From assembly GCA_023313575.1 (NCBI GenBank), contig JAJTTP010000002.1, forward strand, positions 1,736,001 through 1,800,000: a DNA stretch of 64,000 bases, written 5' to 3'. A program made the translations under genes and the position numbers. Shown in pieces: positions 1 through 12,337 of the stretch. This stretch comes from Eutypella sp. D-1 (taxonomy: Eukaryota > Ascomycota > Sordariomycetes > Xylariales > Diatrypaceae). Each line of letters opens with the position of its first letter. The first letter of the stretch is position 1. The notes below the pieces were generated by a model. That model did not search any database. It was not told the DNA's origin and saw only the letters and a list, made by a program, of their open reading frames with translations.

Positions 1-645
1 GCCGACAGTGTCCAGAAGGGCCAGAAGGTCCTTGTCGTTGACGACATCCTCGCTACTGGTAAGTTCTAAACGGGCCTTGAACGAGCTCTATACTATAGGC
101 CTTTGTTATTGCAAGCGCACTGCAAAAGAGCGTCGGGTTCTTATCAAGCACGTGTCTTCTGCGCTATCTACAATTTATTATTATTACGGTTTCCTTTTGC
201 TGCTTGCATGCACCTGGGCAATTGGGGTGACAATTCCAGACCCCAACACAAAAATTTGGTGCCCCGCAATTGGTTACTCGATATTACCCCTTTTGGATCA
301 CGACCGTCCCCAAAACCAGCGACGATCACTTGTCATTAGTTTTGGAGCGGCCAGTCAGAGACGCCAAGTCGCTCAAATTTTCTCGCCTCTGCTGTCCATC
401 GTTGGAATTTTTTTTTTTTTTTTTTTTTTCCCCTCCGTCACCGCAATCATGCTTATCGGTGCCCGAGCTAACGAGTTTGTCTTTAAGGTGGAACCGCCGC
501 CGCGGCGAAGAAACTTGTCGAGAAGTGTGGGGGCGACTTCATAGGGTACCTCTTCATGATCGAAATCACGGTACTGAGGGGTCACGAGCAGCGGAAGCAG
601 CTCGGTAACAAGCCGCTCATTGCCCTCGTTGAAGATGAGGGATGA
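1..645 (+). CDS. Adenine phosphoribosyltransferase, C-terminal part (5' end outside window)
   Basis: Partial gene: exons 1..58 and 488..645, 71 residues to TGA. The first exon reads QKVLVVDDILATGG across the splice, which is the PRPP-binding signature of type I phosphoribosyltransferases. The rest (AAAKKLVEKCGGDF, then a hydrophobic strand and a C-terminal IALVEDEG) is typical of APRT, the cytosolic purine-salvage enzyme making AMP from adenine and PRPP. The intron (59..487) begins GTAAGT, ends TTTAAG and has phase 1, which restores the Gly-Gly of the signature. At 429 bp it is far longer than the other introns here and contains a run of 22 T. The N-terminal half lies left of the window. The family call is firm; the exact paralogue is not determined. 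Confidence 0.9.
408..429 (+). repeat. T22 homopolymer inside the APRT intron
   Basis: Uninterrupted run of 22 T, about 58 bp before the acceptor at 487. It may act as an extended polypyrimidine tract or may simply be a slippage-prone tract. Confidence 0.9.
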
Positions 646-1169
646 GTGCATCAGTCATCTACATATCTGCATACATACACAAACACATACATACGTTTAC
701 CGGGGACACATTGATGCCGCCACGGGGGCAGAACTGCCCGCCCCCTAAGCAGAATATCCTTTCGTCCAAGCATCCTTTTATACATACGTCTCACCTATCG
801 TGTCATTTATTTATTTATTTATTAACCCGTCAATTCGACGGATAGATGGTGGTTCTCCGCCGTCATCGCGGTGCACATTATCCCATCCTATTCAGATATG
901 GCACAGATATTTTACGAAATTTAGACAGGCGGGGGAGGGAGCGAGAGAGGGAATGAAGGATACAAGAGACGGAAAACCTGGGGGGTAAAATCTCGAGGGA
1001 CATAATAAAGTCAAAGACGGGGAAGAGAGAGGAGAGAAAGGCTGCTCTGCTACTGCTTACCGCTATTAGTGCGCTTGCTGCGGTTGCTGTCGCTGACCTT
1101 GTTGCATTGACCGGCGTTTTTGGGGAGGGAACTGAGGGCCGAGAACAAATAATAATAGGGAATCGATGG

Positions 1170-1184
1170 GTGTGTGTGTGTGTG
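1170..1184. repeat. (GT)n microsatellite
   Basis: Seven or more GT units in intergenic DNA. Confidence 0.85.
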
Positions 1185-1833
1185 CGGCCCTCCAAGGGTT
1201 TGGTTCACGTCAACGTTTATTGTGTGCTTGACGCTTTTTTATCTTGTTCCTTCACCGTATCTTCGGGTAATTCTTCTCTTATCCTTGCTCTTTTTCAATT
1301 CTTTTTTTCTTTTTGGTTTGTCGTTGGGAATATTCCCCAACCACCCAGTCCTCCCCTCTTCTCGACAGTCGCGCGAGCACAAAAATGATAGAGAGAGATA
1401 CGTAATTTAGTAATTCGATAACGAGGATGATAGAAATAAGACCGAAGCGGCTATTGCTGTGCTGCATATTGTGTTTCTTGCTTAGCCGGGCCTTACATGT
1501 ACGTGCGCGGAAGGTATCTTCGGATGAAGAATTTCCTTCAAAAGACCCCCTCCCCCCCACCTTCGTACGCCTCTAATCTGGCGCGGAATGCAGCGCGGCC
1601 TTGCTCCGTTGGTTACATATAGTTCGACAGGGTGCCTTGTACATACATCTACTCTACTGGGACCGTGCGCGCATCTACAAACCGGGATACGCACATAAGA
1701 AGATGATGCCATTATTGCTCGCTCTGGCTGTCGGCAGGACATGACCCCAATACGACCCTGGCCTGAACCCCCTGACGACCATGATACACGAGTCACGAAA
1801 AAGACAGCATACACACGTGCACGAGAGTGGCGA

Positions 1834-1846
1834 GGGGGGGGGGGGG
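1834..1846. repeat. G13 homopolymer
   Basis: Intergenic run of 13 G, one of several long homopolymers in this window. Confidence 0.85.
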
Positions 1847-2923
1847 CGCGGATACGGGTAGCTTGCGTTTAATCATATATCGAGATGAGAAGAATAAGGA
1901 CGAGGGAAGAAATATAAAAAAAACTTCCCTCTTCTCTTCTCATAACCCACCACTTCATCCCCAAATTTTCTTCTAACCCACGCAGCCTACGCCAGGGGAA
2001 TGTCGTAAATCATGGATAACCCCGCGTGCGGGTAATCGTGCTAGTCCTTTCGAGAGAAGGAACACCGCATCCGACGGAGAGATGAACTGTCATCTCGGGT
2101 TGGTGGGAGGATCGCAGTCAGTATGCGGAGCCCAGGTTGAATGATAGAAGATCCTAGAGCCACTGGCCATTGGCATAGGAGACGTTGGGATGGCGATAAA
2201 TTTACGTGAATAAGGATGTAGAGGGTTGTACAGGACATGTGTAGGGCGCGGGGAGCTGACACTCACCGGCTTATATATCCTCATAAGCGTGGCGAGCATC
2301 ATGATATGATACCCCATGAACGTCGCGGCAGTTGTCTAAACCCCGGATCTGACACTAATGGCTTCTTTGACTTCGAAAGTGCGCATTCCAAACTTGATGT
2401 TGCCAGTGATTTTCATGATACTGATCTGGCTAGCATGGTCATCGTGCCGATTCAGGAACAGATATAAATCCGGTGGTAAGAACTATTACCCATAACATGG
2501 CACTCTTGATCACGTAGTCTGTATTCAGTAGATTTCGAGTTTCTAGTATTCATGATATGGCCGAGGCGAATAAGGGCTTGGCCAGATGGTGAAAAGCCGT
2601 GTGTTATGAATAGGATTTGAGGTGATCCTGGATCTTTTCTTCTATTGACTAATGTATAAGCATGGTTTATTTTAACCCCAGCTTAGTTAAGGGACTCTTG
2701 ATATTCCGCGTTGCGTTCTGAGACTGTGAGGCACCGATACCCTCCAGATTTAACAATTAATAATTCTAGACTATATGGCGATGGGTTGACCATAGCACGT
2801 AACGCATTACATTGCGGTAGTGCTTGGATCTAAGACGTTGAAAAGTCCCCAGGCGGGGCTTTCTCGGGAAACAGGTTGATACCATCACCATGTCCCTACC
2901 ATTCGATATAATGACAGCACGAC

Positions 2924-3921
2924 TTATTCCTTAGATAGTGAATCACCACCTGGCGATTTATCTCGCGGCGAAGCTGACCTCGGCGTGGCTTCGGGGCCGC
3001 TTATCGGACTCCCTGACAATTCGGGCAGACCCTGGCTCAGCTCCAATCTCCCTTCGGGGTTCTCCAGGGGGTCCCCAACTCCGTAGTGTGCTAGCTCGGC
3101 AGCATCATGGGGCGGGCGCTGCCATTGCTGTTGGTATCGTCCATCGAGCTCTGCCTTCTCATCCTCCAGTTTCGTGTTCGCCTGGTTCAGCCGCCTATTC
3201 TTCCAGAGCATGTAGCCGAGCCCGGCCAGCGTCATGGCGAGCACCGCACCCTCGACTGCTAGCCCCGCGATAGCACGGCTTGGTATGGTTGCCGAAGCAC
3301 AGACCTCGTTTGTATCTGTACATGCAGATGGTACTGGTGAAAGGGGTGCTGATGGCGCTGAAGTGGGGGCTGATGTCTCGACACCGAGCTGGGCAATTAC
3401 AGTACCTATCGGCGATCCGAACCGAGTCGAATTACTACAGCAAGCATCGAAATCCACCTCGGCTTCGTAATTCAAGCAGCAATAGTTGGTAGTGTTGCAG
3501 AACACCAACCTCGCATTACCGATCCCACCTACGAGTCGGGTTATTTAACTCTGCTACTCTTGCGGTGTTGGCCAACGCCCTAGGTACTGAGAAACTCACT
3601 ATCTAGACACCTCTGGGGGCAACTGGGGTCTTTCATTGTTGGATCGGTACAACCCGTGGACCAAAGAAAGTGGTCATTCTGACGTGACAAGGTGTTCAGA
3701 CATAGCCCGCTCGACATACACACGTCCTTATTCTCGATATTGCAGCAGGCTGAGTGGGAGTCGCCCTCTCCCGTCACATCTGGATTGCAAGGCGAGTTTT
3801 GCTCCGGAACGGCCATTGAGCCATCGAGATGATAGCATGTTGGCGACTGTGCTCGAACGTTCAATAAGCCGCAATGGAGAATAATAGCGAAGAACAGAAG
3901 AGTGATAGACCGTGGGGGCAT
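2924..3921 (-). CDS. Secreted-pathway Cys-rich single-pass membrane protein
   Basis: Predicted exons 3921..3600 and 3528..2924, giving 308 residues. The 71-bp phase-1 intron runs GTGAGT to CGTAG and joins CLD-S-GIGNAR. Residues 1-24 form a signal peptide (hydrophobic LLFFAIILHCGLL, then NVRAQS). The ectodomain has paired cysteines (SACCN, CCLN, ACCSN), followed by a Ser/Thr/Pro-rich stalk. One transmembrane helix lies at about 193-216, stopped by WKNRR. The cytoplasmic tail of about 90 residues starts with a short coiled-coil-like stretch and continues Pro/Ser-rich. This architecture is common in fungi and resembles Mid2/WSC-type surface sensors in outline, but I do not recognise a named family. 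It probably sits in the plasma membrane; ligand and function are unknown. The acceptor was chosen because upstream frames contain stops. Confidence 0.75.
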
Positions 3922-6844
3922 CGTGATGCTGCGGGCGATTTATCCCTCTAGATGCCATGTATGATTAATATTGTATAAGTGATATTGATATAACATAATT
4001 CAAGCGGACTGCGAATAGACAATTTCTCGAGAAGAGCGAATGCTGAACTTTATGAACAGCAGGCGGATCTGAAGACGTTCCGGGGTACTGGTGGTCGCTG
4101 CCGGCCTTGGCGGCGGACACGGGTTGCCATCACCTACCCGCTGACGGGATTTACAATAAGCAGAACGAACCTGGTCAATTGGCAGATATTGGCTGGAAAG
4201 AAATTAGTCCTATAACAATTACATCTCTCTCCTTTTTTGGAGAAAACCTACACAGGCCCCTTGTTCATATGCTGGCTGACATGCAGAACCACCTGGCCCT
4301 TCCCGTACAGCCCGGGAATCATATGGACCAATTAACGATACCGTACCCAGCCCTCTAACATGGGACTCTGGGACAATATAGAAGTGATACGTCCATTGGC
4401 TTGCATCATGGCAGCAAGACCTCCTTTTCGGCACTTTGCTTCCCAGAAAAATTGCGAGCCTGGCGAATCACTGGGTGTTGGCGTATACTCTTGCATGCAT
4501 TGACCCCAAAGTGACAATTACAAGCGATTTCTACCATCTCCTTCTTACTTGGGAAATGTCTCCTAACCTGAGAGGCTTCAGGGCAAAATCAGCCCTGTCG
4601 CCGGGGTCTTCGTTACCAAAAGCCCTGTTGGTGGCTAAGCTGCTCCCCTGTAACCTCCCCGGATTGAATGGGGAGAAAACGCATGCTGATGGTGGATGAC
4701 GTCGATCACGCAGAGAAGCGAAGCGCACAGAAAGTTCATCGTCCATCATCAACTTCATGAATTCTCTTTCTTTATATAAAAACTACAGTACGGTAAAACA
4801 TAAGCCGGAAAAGCCCGATATGCTATGCAAAGCAACGCTGCCACAACCGAGCCACCCATTCTCGAGCTCTAGTCCATGGCGAGGGGTTTGATTGCGATGT
4901 AACTCACTTGGTCAAATAATAACGTGACGTTTAATAGATGCGTTCAAAGTTTCAGCAAGTCGTGGGAAACGAGGTTGCTGACCTTGCTAAACTGTGCTAC
5001 GCTTGCAGCTCGCTTGTAATGCTGTACGACTTTGTGTTCGGTGAGACCGCCATACCCTTGTTCGGCTGAACGAATCAACAATGTTTATAGCGCCCGTTTA
5101 CGCGCGGTAGCATTGTCTGATGTAGGATTTGAACGGTGTTCATATCTTAGTAGTAATAGTAGTAATTGGCCTGCATGTAGAACTGAAGGGGGCTTGGAGC
5201 CATAAAATCGCGGTTGTGGCCAGATTATCCTACAGCCTGCTGTGTCCCTTTTAAAATATCCGGATGTATTGGAGCAACTAGGGGACTGGGGATGACGACG
5301 TGAGGAGGGGAGTGACGTTGGAAATTCTTTTGTATATGTGAGTGCGTGTGTGTTGATGATCCTGACGATGGGGCATCAACCGAAATCAGCTCAGAATCAA
5401 GCAACTGGTCGCGATACCAATACGAACCTTATACGCTCTGCTGACGCCTTGCTGATTCCGTTGGATTCACAATGCTCAGCATCAGGTCTCACGGCTCGGG
5501 ATATTCGGTCTGGCGAAAGCCTAGCAAAATTCTCATTGAAGCATGCTTGACTGTCGTGTAACGCAGATACACGCCTCCTTTACCTGGTGCATAGACCTGG
5601 ATACGTCCCACAAGTCAATAAGTAGGTGGGGTTGGGTATAAATCACAGACCTTATTACAAGGGTCAGCATGGCATTGGAGATAAGCTAGGCAGTTAGGTG
5701 GGTGTAGGCTGGATGTATATGGATTATGTGAGGAGCTGAGTAATGGGACAGGTTCAGTCTATTTTTATATATCTGGCCAAGCCCATGTCATAGTTTATCC
5801 GATAAAAAGCCAATCGTGAAGTTGGACGACTTCAATGTCTATGCCACGACGAACTGGCCGAAAGTCCTGAAGGAAGGCTAATGCAGGATTAGGCAATTCA
5901 ATCTATGTAGAGGCACAGGCACGTTGGATTTTCGAGCCTCCTCGTCCAGACTACAAGGAAAGGAAGGCCCTTTCACTAATAGACATTCAGCTACTAACTT
6001 TCGATCAATTTATGTAACAATTGAATGCTGCACGAACCACCACTGGTTGGAGGCATGGGGCTTGGCAACGAAGTGATCGCTCAACTGAGGACCACCCTTA
6101 CACTGCCTCACCCTATATTTTCAATCTGCATTATGTCGACGCAAAGCTGCGACCACAGCTGGCGCAAACTGTTCACTTTGACAATTCCGTGATCGTCTTG
6201 ACAGTCCTTCATTAGACAGCCATTTGTCCCTCTCTGTCACAGTGTAGCCATTAGTTGTTAGTAGGTCAGTGCAGCTGCTAACCTGGCCGTGCTAAGTCTA
6301 GGCTTCACTACCCTAACTACATTCCGCGCACCGAATCATTGTAGCGAAGATGAGGTCGTTCTTGACTAAATCCGTCGTTAAATGGGCGGAAGATCTTGAA
6401 GCTGGATTAATACGCCCATTTCTTTCCATCAATGCCTGATGCAAAGGATGCATTGAATCCTACGCCCTTGTATTATCATGGATTAATTCCTATGCCCAGT
6501 AGCCATCCGGCGACATTGCCGACTTCATCTTGCTAGGAGCGACGCTACTATGGTGATTTCAGCTACCTTCCTCAAGGTCAATCTGCGGAGTTGTATATTT
6601 AATACTACAAACTCCCGCAGACATGCATGCCGTGATGGCCGCCCCCCGGGCACTCTAAGGAGTCTGGTTTATGCTTTCGTTACCAGTGCAGCTATCAAAC
6701 GACGACGCCTCCATTTGCCACTCATTGAACGGGTACCTCACTTATACACTCTTTATTGGACGGCAATGGTACCGAAGGGCTATAAATCACACTCGAAGAC
6801 TCGGAGGGACGTTGTCCAATTACTTGCTGGCTATTGGATTCATC
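3922..6844. other. Intergenic, 2.9 kb, no supported gene
   Basis: Lies between two divergently transcribed genes, so it must hold both promoters. The short open frames (for example 4107-4358 and 4436-4699) overlap on both strands and resemble no family. I see no clear TATA box or repeat. Confidence 0.5.
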
Positions 6845-8364
6845 ATGAGACCCCTTTGGGTGTTCCTGGCAGGTGCTAGAGCTCTCAGCGCTGTAAAGGA
6901 CCGGCGGGACGAAGGATTGGTCTCTGGGAGCTCCCTTATTACGGGGAAGAAAGTGAAACATATCAAATACGATGGCCTGGATCTGACAGGAAGCTACAGA
7001 GCTGTCAAGCACATGGACAACTCTGGGATTTGTACTTTCGAGGACCACCATTACTCAGGACCTATCGCTCCTTATAATGAAGAGGTAAGATACAAATGAC
7101 AATAAGCGCTCCTAGGTGCCCGTGATTAATCTCACCTCACAGATGTCTTGGCACATTCGCGGTCCATTCAACCTAGATGCTTTTGCTGTCTACAGGCCCT
7201 CGACTAATTCCAAGAGGGCAATATCTAGAATCAGTTCTGGAAGTCACGGCCAACGACGGGCACATAAGATGCGTGTCGAGCATAGAGGTGCTGGTGATCC
7301 CGTAACAGCTACTATCAACGGGGTCGTAAAGACGTTTTCGAACGACTGGTCGGGTAGCCCGACGGAGAGACCTCAACAGAACGCAGATGCACCAGCCCCG
7401 GGACCAGTGCCCAGTCCAGCGGATTCGTGTAGCGCCGGAAGAAAGAAGGAAAACCAGAGCAGTAACGGCACAAAAGAGAAGGAAAAAGAAGGACCTGTCG
7501 GTGACTTCATGCGCATGGCATACTATAATGCATCTAGCCAGACGGGAGATAGGCTCGTCTTCCTTGCCAATAAAGGTGATCCGGCTGTCTCTGGTACTTG
7601 GGACAAGTGAGTCCATGATTTGTGGTTCATCTATGGAAACATGGCTGATGTGTGTGGCTTTAGCATATGGGGAAACAGCCTCTCGTATGTCAGTGCTGAT
7701 GGCTCGAAGTGTGCATCATCCCCTACCATTCTCAGAGACGGGAGGATCAAAGATGGTGATGAGATCGCCATCTACTCCAATGAGAAATGTGACGATTCGT
7801 GTGGAGCTATCCGGCCCGGCTCCGTTGCATATAGTAAGTTAATGGCATCTCCACGTGAATGGTGACAATGCGGAATTTGGTTAACGAAGTATGACAGAGG
7901 GCTGGGCTGGCGCCGATAAGTTGTTTCTGGCAGAGTTTTCAATGCCCGACACTGGCGCGGAAGAGAAAGGCAAGAACATGCCGGCAGCGTGGCTCTTGCA
8001 CGCATCCATCGCTCGCACAGGACAGTACACCAACTGTAGCTGCTGGAAAGGTGATGGGGAAAGCCCGCAAGCCGGCGGCTGCGGCGAGGCCGACATCTTT
8101 GAAGTACTGGATCCCGGTAATAAGAAAGCCACATCCACGTTCCACTTCGCACACGCCCTCGGCGCAAACGACTACTTCGAACGTCCGGTGGGCAAGGCCA
8201 TCAAGATAGTCGTGGTGTTCCAGTCTTCGTCAGCAGCCGCGTCGATCAAGATCCTAGACGATGGCTTCGACTTCTCCACCACCTTGACCTCCAGCCAAGT
8301 CGACGGTTTTTTAAATGATGTGTCAGACTTCGACCTTGTAAGCGTAATGAGCTTTGACAGTTGA
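6845..8364 (+). CDS. Tos1/YJL171C-like secreted cell-wall protein
   Basis: Exons 6845..7084, 7143..7606, 7664..7833 and 7898..8364 (introns 58, 57 and 64 bp; phases 0, 2 and 1) give 446 residues. The N-terminal module (IKYDGLDLTGSYRAVKHM, then GICTFEDHHYSGPIAP and HIRGPFNLDAFAVY) matches the glycine-rich N-terminal domain of Tos1-type proteins (formerly DUF2403). The C-terminal half (FMRMAYYNA, GTWDNIWGNSLSYVS, GEADIFEVLD) matches the Tos1 C-terminal domain (DUF2401), linked to beta-glucan metabolism in the wall. A Lys/Pro/Ser-rich linker separates them. The reading frame extends 58 codons upstream, but this ATG places a short signal peptide (MRPLWVFLAGARALSA) at the N-terminus. No GPI-type hydrophobic tail is seen, so the protein is probably secreted or wall-associated. 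Confidence 0.85.
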
Positions 8365-8995
8365 TAGGTACAGGGTGTACAAACCATGACATGAAATGCA
8401 TTAATATACATTCTAAAAACGGCTGTTATAAAGCTTCGAGTATATGTATATATTGCTCAGTTACTACGAGCGCAACTTGATGAGTCGCCTATCCTCGATC
8501 CAACGCCAGTAGTAACCCTGCCTGTACCTTTCCAGGAAGCTGTTCATCACAGAAAGGTCTGGGGAAAAGAGTAAGCAAGGTCATTGATTTGAGAAGTGTT
8601 GTAACTATACAGAGATATGGTCACGTTTAGTTTAAGTTCATGTCTTAGGTTGTTGAGAGAGATGTCTATTGAATGACAGGGGTTACTGTGCATCTAGGAT
8701 AAAGCTACCAACACAATTGTCAGACATGATCGCTGTGTTAAACCTTTCCTAGCTTGACTCCCACCGCAACGACCCGCCGATAAGACTTTCCACACCCGCG
8801 GACTAACAATGAAAGTCCTCCAAATGAATGTACCGTCCATCCTGCCACGTATCTGCACCTAATCTTGCCCAAACCTTAACTATCCTCAATGTATCATATG
8901 TCCCGTGATATTGGGCACACCTCCCTCGCCCCAAACTCCATTATCCTTGCAAAACGCTAGACAATAGGTACGATGGTGGGAAGAAGTAAATAGGC
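8365..8995. other. Intergenic, 3' ends of two convergent genes
   Basis: Lies between the Tos1-like stop and the stop of the small minus-strand gene. It should contain both 3' UTRs. No other feature is visible. Confidence 0.5.
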
Positions 8996-9211
8996 CTAGC
9001 CCTTCTTGGCAGACTCAACCTGGGGGACATTATCATCCTCCTGAGGCTTCTGCTGAGGCTTCTCCTGGGACTTCTCCTGCCCGGTACTGGGGACTGGAGC
9101 AGAAGTGCTGGCAGGTGGCGGCGGAGTGGTTACCCTGTCATTGCCACCGGGGACTTTCAGACCGCCGCTCTCAGGATGGGTGGCCGGGGTTTTGTTATCG
9201 TGGGAAGACAT
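8996..9211 (-). CDS. Small hydrophilic Pro/Gln/Lys-rich protein, 71 residues
   Basis: A single-exon frame starting MSSHDNKTPATHPES and ending VESAKKG. It has no hydrophobic segment or cysteine; composition is Pro, Ser, Gln, Lys and Glu with a QEKSQEKPQQKPQE stretch, so it is predicted to be intrinsically disordered. Upstream on the minus strand is a CA/CT-rich leader of about 170 bases without an in-frame ATG, typical of expressed fungal genes, preceded by a TATA box at 9413-9420. These two signals, rather than homology, are why I call it a gene. Function is unknown; such short disordered proteins are often stress- or development-induced in fungi, which is only a suggestion. Confidence 0.55.
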   Translation of the reverse strand: MSSHDNKTPATHPESGGLKVPGGNDRVTTPPPPASTSAPVPSTGQEKSQEKPQQKPQEDDNVPQVESAKKG

Positions 9212-9410
9212 GGTGGTTGCTTCTGAGGAAGAATCGGGGGTGATGGGCTGTAGTAGAGTTGGTTGGTCTTAAAAAGTGGCTTTAGGGAGGTAATCGTAGT
9301 GGCTGCCGTGTATGCTTGTTGGTGATATTCTGTAGTTATCTTCAGGTTTTTGGTGCTGGATGTTGGTGCTGAGGGGAAGAAGAATTGGATGTTGAGTCCG
9401 GGTATGAACC

Positions 9411-9421
9411 TCTTTTTATAG
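9411..9421 (-). promoter_or_regulatory. TATA box of the small 71-residue gene
   Basis: Minus strand reads CTATAAAAAGA, about 205 bp upstream of the ATG at 9211 and followed by a pyrimidine/CA-rich leader. Confidence 0.55.
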
Positions 9422-10914
9422 ATTTTGGGCCGCCTCATTGTGAGCCCTTTGCGTCACCTAGATTGTTCACTCGTTTGGTGGTAAAACAAACATTGACCTA
9501 TAAGTCTATGAATAAGCACAGCAATGAATCACGTTTGTTAACAGTAGAGATGAAACTATGCAGCCTATTTATACAGTAGAACGGTATGAATGGACATTGC
9601 TTTCCTAGCCTGGCTACACAAATTAGCAATCTCATCCCTTCTCGGCCCTCATCCTTCTCATATTGAATCTAAGCGACGATGCTTGTTGTTGTATTTGTTC
9701 ACGGCGGGGGAGGGCTGCATAGCAGCCCTCAACCAGAGCCTCCCATGGGGCATATGGCCGTGCTGGGCTAGGACTACTTACGCTAGATACAAAAATCCCA
9801 CAACCTATCCAGCAAACTCAAGCCCGAAGGCGCGTTGTCTAGTAGACAGTTCAATCTGCGTCCCCAGCGATGATGCTTGTAACCGTTGGAACATGCATTT
9901 TCATAGCTTGATATTATTTGTACGACTTATGCGTGATGCAAGCTATTATTGGCTTATTTATGATTATGAATGGTACCTAAGCGATGACTTGCGAAGCTAA
10001 TAGTGACATTGGGTAATCTTCACAAGCAGCTTCCTAGCAGAGCGTGCAAATGGCCTAATCATGTCGTATCATCATGTTAGAGCGGCAGTGGTCGGGTTGA
10101 AACTAATTATCCAAGGGAATTGGTAATTAGCGAAGATAGCACAGTACTCTGACTACTGGAGAAAGACAAGGAGGTAATTGATGACATCATACCTTTGAAA
10201 CGTTACATCGATACATTATACAGTTTCCATCTGGAATCTGTGTTCTATTAGCACAGGCTGCTGGACACATTCAACATCTAGTTGGGCTCCCAGCAGGCGC
10301 CGAAATCTCACCGAGACGTATTTTCTTACAGAATCGTGCAGAACGGAAGGCTTGACTACTACAGCAGTCTTCCCACAATACACATCTACACACACAAATC
10401 CATATGCTTAGAAAGCGATCGAAAGAGGGAGAATGCAAATCCAGTAGTGTCAAGGGGTCATGAGTCTTTCTGTATTGTGTCATCAAATAGGATTCTGTGC
10501 CTGGAAATTGCGTGGTGTGTGTCACGTAGTGAGGAAGGCTATCCTATCAGACTAGCACATCATATCAGTCTGCATATCTATTCTGGGATTGTTTGGTAGC
10601 ATTTGGCACTGGCAAAACTCGATTGCTTACTACTGCAACCAAGCACCTACTCTTGTAGACCTGAGTGATATAATGGTAGAAAGGCTTACATGATACATTG
10701 AAATGCGACGGTCCTGTTGAGCTATTTGGGGGCCAGGCTGCCATCCTGCCACCATGCAGATGAAAGCCCGTTCTGTTCTCTCTTACCCTGACACTCATAG
10801 AATATGATGGTATTATACCCCGCACCTTCCTGAATTGAATATTTTCTCTTCCTCATGAATAGCCAACATCTTGAGGACCCTTTTTGGTATTTATGTCATC
10901 AAAGATACACTGCG
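9422..10914. other. Intergenic, 1.5 kb, no supported gene
   Basis: Divergent promoter region between the small minus-strand gene and the rhodopsin-like gene. The 136-codon frame at 9590-10000 has no domain or plausible signal and was not accepted. Confidence 0.5.
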
Positions 10915-12337
10915 ATGGACGTATCCAACCTCTCACCCGATGAGCGTGAGCAATTTCTCAACGGGCCTGCGCTTGCACCGCCTCCGGGAACTGTCTCCAA
11001 CTTCGACTACCCTAACAGGAACGACGGCCGCGCTCATTTCACTTTAGCTACATATCTGGTCCTATCAACCATATTCCTCATCATGCGTGTTTACGTGAGA
11101 TTCTTACTTCTGAAGTTAATCTGCATTGAAGATGGTGTGACAACCCATTGAGTGCCCACTAATGATCAAATGCTTCGGCTAATATCTCAATAGGTCTCGT
11201 CATTTTAGGATATGTTCGTCATCATTTGTCTTCTCGTCATGAGGTCTATTTCTAACAGAAGCTATTAGGTATTCCTCGTCGCATTTGTCTGTACCAGCTA
11301 TTTCCAGTTGCACTTTGTCGGGTTCTTCGTCCATCTATGGGACATTCGTGTTAAAGACTATTCTATACTCCTCTACGTTAGTTTCAAACCCCGTCGTGCA
11401 ATCGCGAGTCCGCCTCACTGAGATACAACAGTCCTACTTACTAGCCAATTGCTTCCAAATGATATCCGCTATGCTTCTAAAGGTTGCTATCTTACGAGAA
11501 TTCATTCATATATTTGTGCCCGGTGGAACACGACGAGGCCTCTATCGATGTTGCCTGTGTCTAATCTGGTTCATCCTCCTGTTCTATCCCTCCATGGTCA
11601 TCTTAGTAAATGTCCGGTGCCTGCCTCATCGAAAGATATATGATTTGTCTGTTAAAGGACAATGTTTCAACAAGAGGGCCCTTGATATCACCGTGTCATT
11701 CGTCACCCTGCTTACTGACACTGCAATCCTCCTTTTACCACAGCTAGCCATTTGGAAGTTACAGATGCCTAAAATGAGAAAAATTGGGCTGTCAGCTATT
11801 TTCGCAGTGGGCATTGTGGCCGTCGTCTCCGCCATCGTTCGTATTCCTTCAGCAATAAGGTTCTTTGAGTCGACAGACGCTAATTACGATTATTCATCTG
11901 TGACTCTGTGGGCTTTGGTTGAAATAACGTGTGGGGTTATCGTCATCTGCGCTCCCACCGTACCGAAGCTATATGAGAGCTTGCGTAATTGGAAAAAGCC
12001 CACCGCGTCGAACTCTTCTAAACATTCGAGGGAGCCCAAAGGAAATAAACTAGCGAGGATATGCAACTCCCTCAACCCCAACCGGAGCTTACCATCGACA
12101 GAACAGCATGCCGATAGTAAGAGAGCTGATAATATCGATAATGGATGTATCGCTGCTCACGAGGGCCTTGACAGCTCCAAAGTCAGCCGAAATAAACTCC
12201 GTATTCTTCGCACGACCGACTTCACCACTTCCGAGGTACATGAGGAGCGCGGCACAAATGATTGTTATCACCTTCAACACCCCTGGATGAGTGCACCAAC
12301 TATGCCAACTATGTGTGAAGGCTGTGTCACTAGGTGA
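10915..12337 (+). CDS. PTH11/rhodopsin-like seven-helix integral membrane protein
   Basis: Predicted exons 10915..11136, 11269..11376 and 11432..12337 give 411 residues. The N-terminus MDVSNLSPDEREQFLNGPAL with PPPGTVSNFDYPN is typical of fungal rhodopsin-domain (PTH11-related) proteins. Further family marks are a helix ending RVYVRF, HLWDIRVKD, LKVAILREFIHIFVPGGTRR, KGQCFNKRALDITVSF, DTAILLLPQLAIWKLQM, IFAVGIVAVVSAIVR and ALVEITCGVIVICAPTVPKL, followed by a hydrophilic tail of about 110 residues. Seven hydrophobic segments are visible. These proteins sit in the plasma membrane and are GPCR-like; most have no known ligand. No CFEM domain is present. The third junction could also use the acceptor at 11422, adding IQQ; I prefer 11431 because helix spacing fits better and the intron is 55 rather than 46 bp. 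The first intron (132 bp) is the least certain. Confidence 0.8.

Larger units (their letters stand above)
646..2923. other. Intergenic, 2.3 kb, no supported gene
   Basis: Between the APRT stop and the 3' end of the minus-strand Cys-rich gene. It holds a TTTA repeat near 807-823, a (GT) microsatellite at 1170-1184, a 13-G run at 1834-1846 and CT-rich stretches near 1920-1960. Short open frames here have no recognisable domain or start context. Confidence 0.6.
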
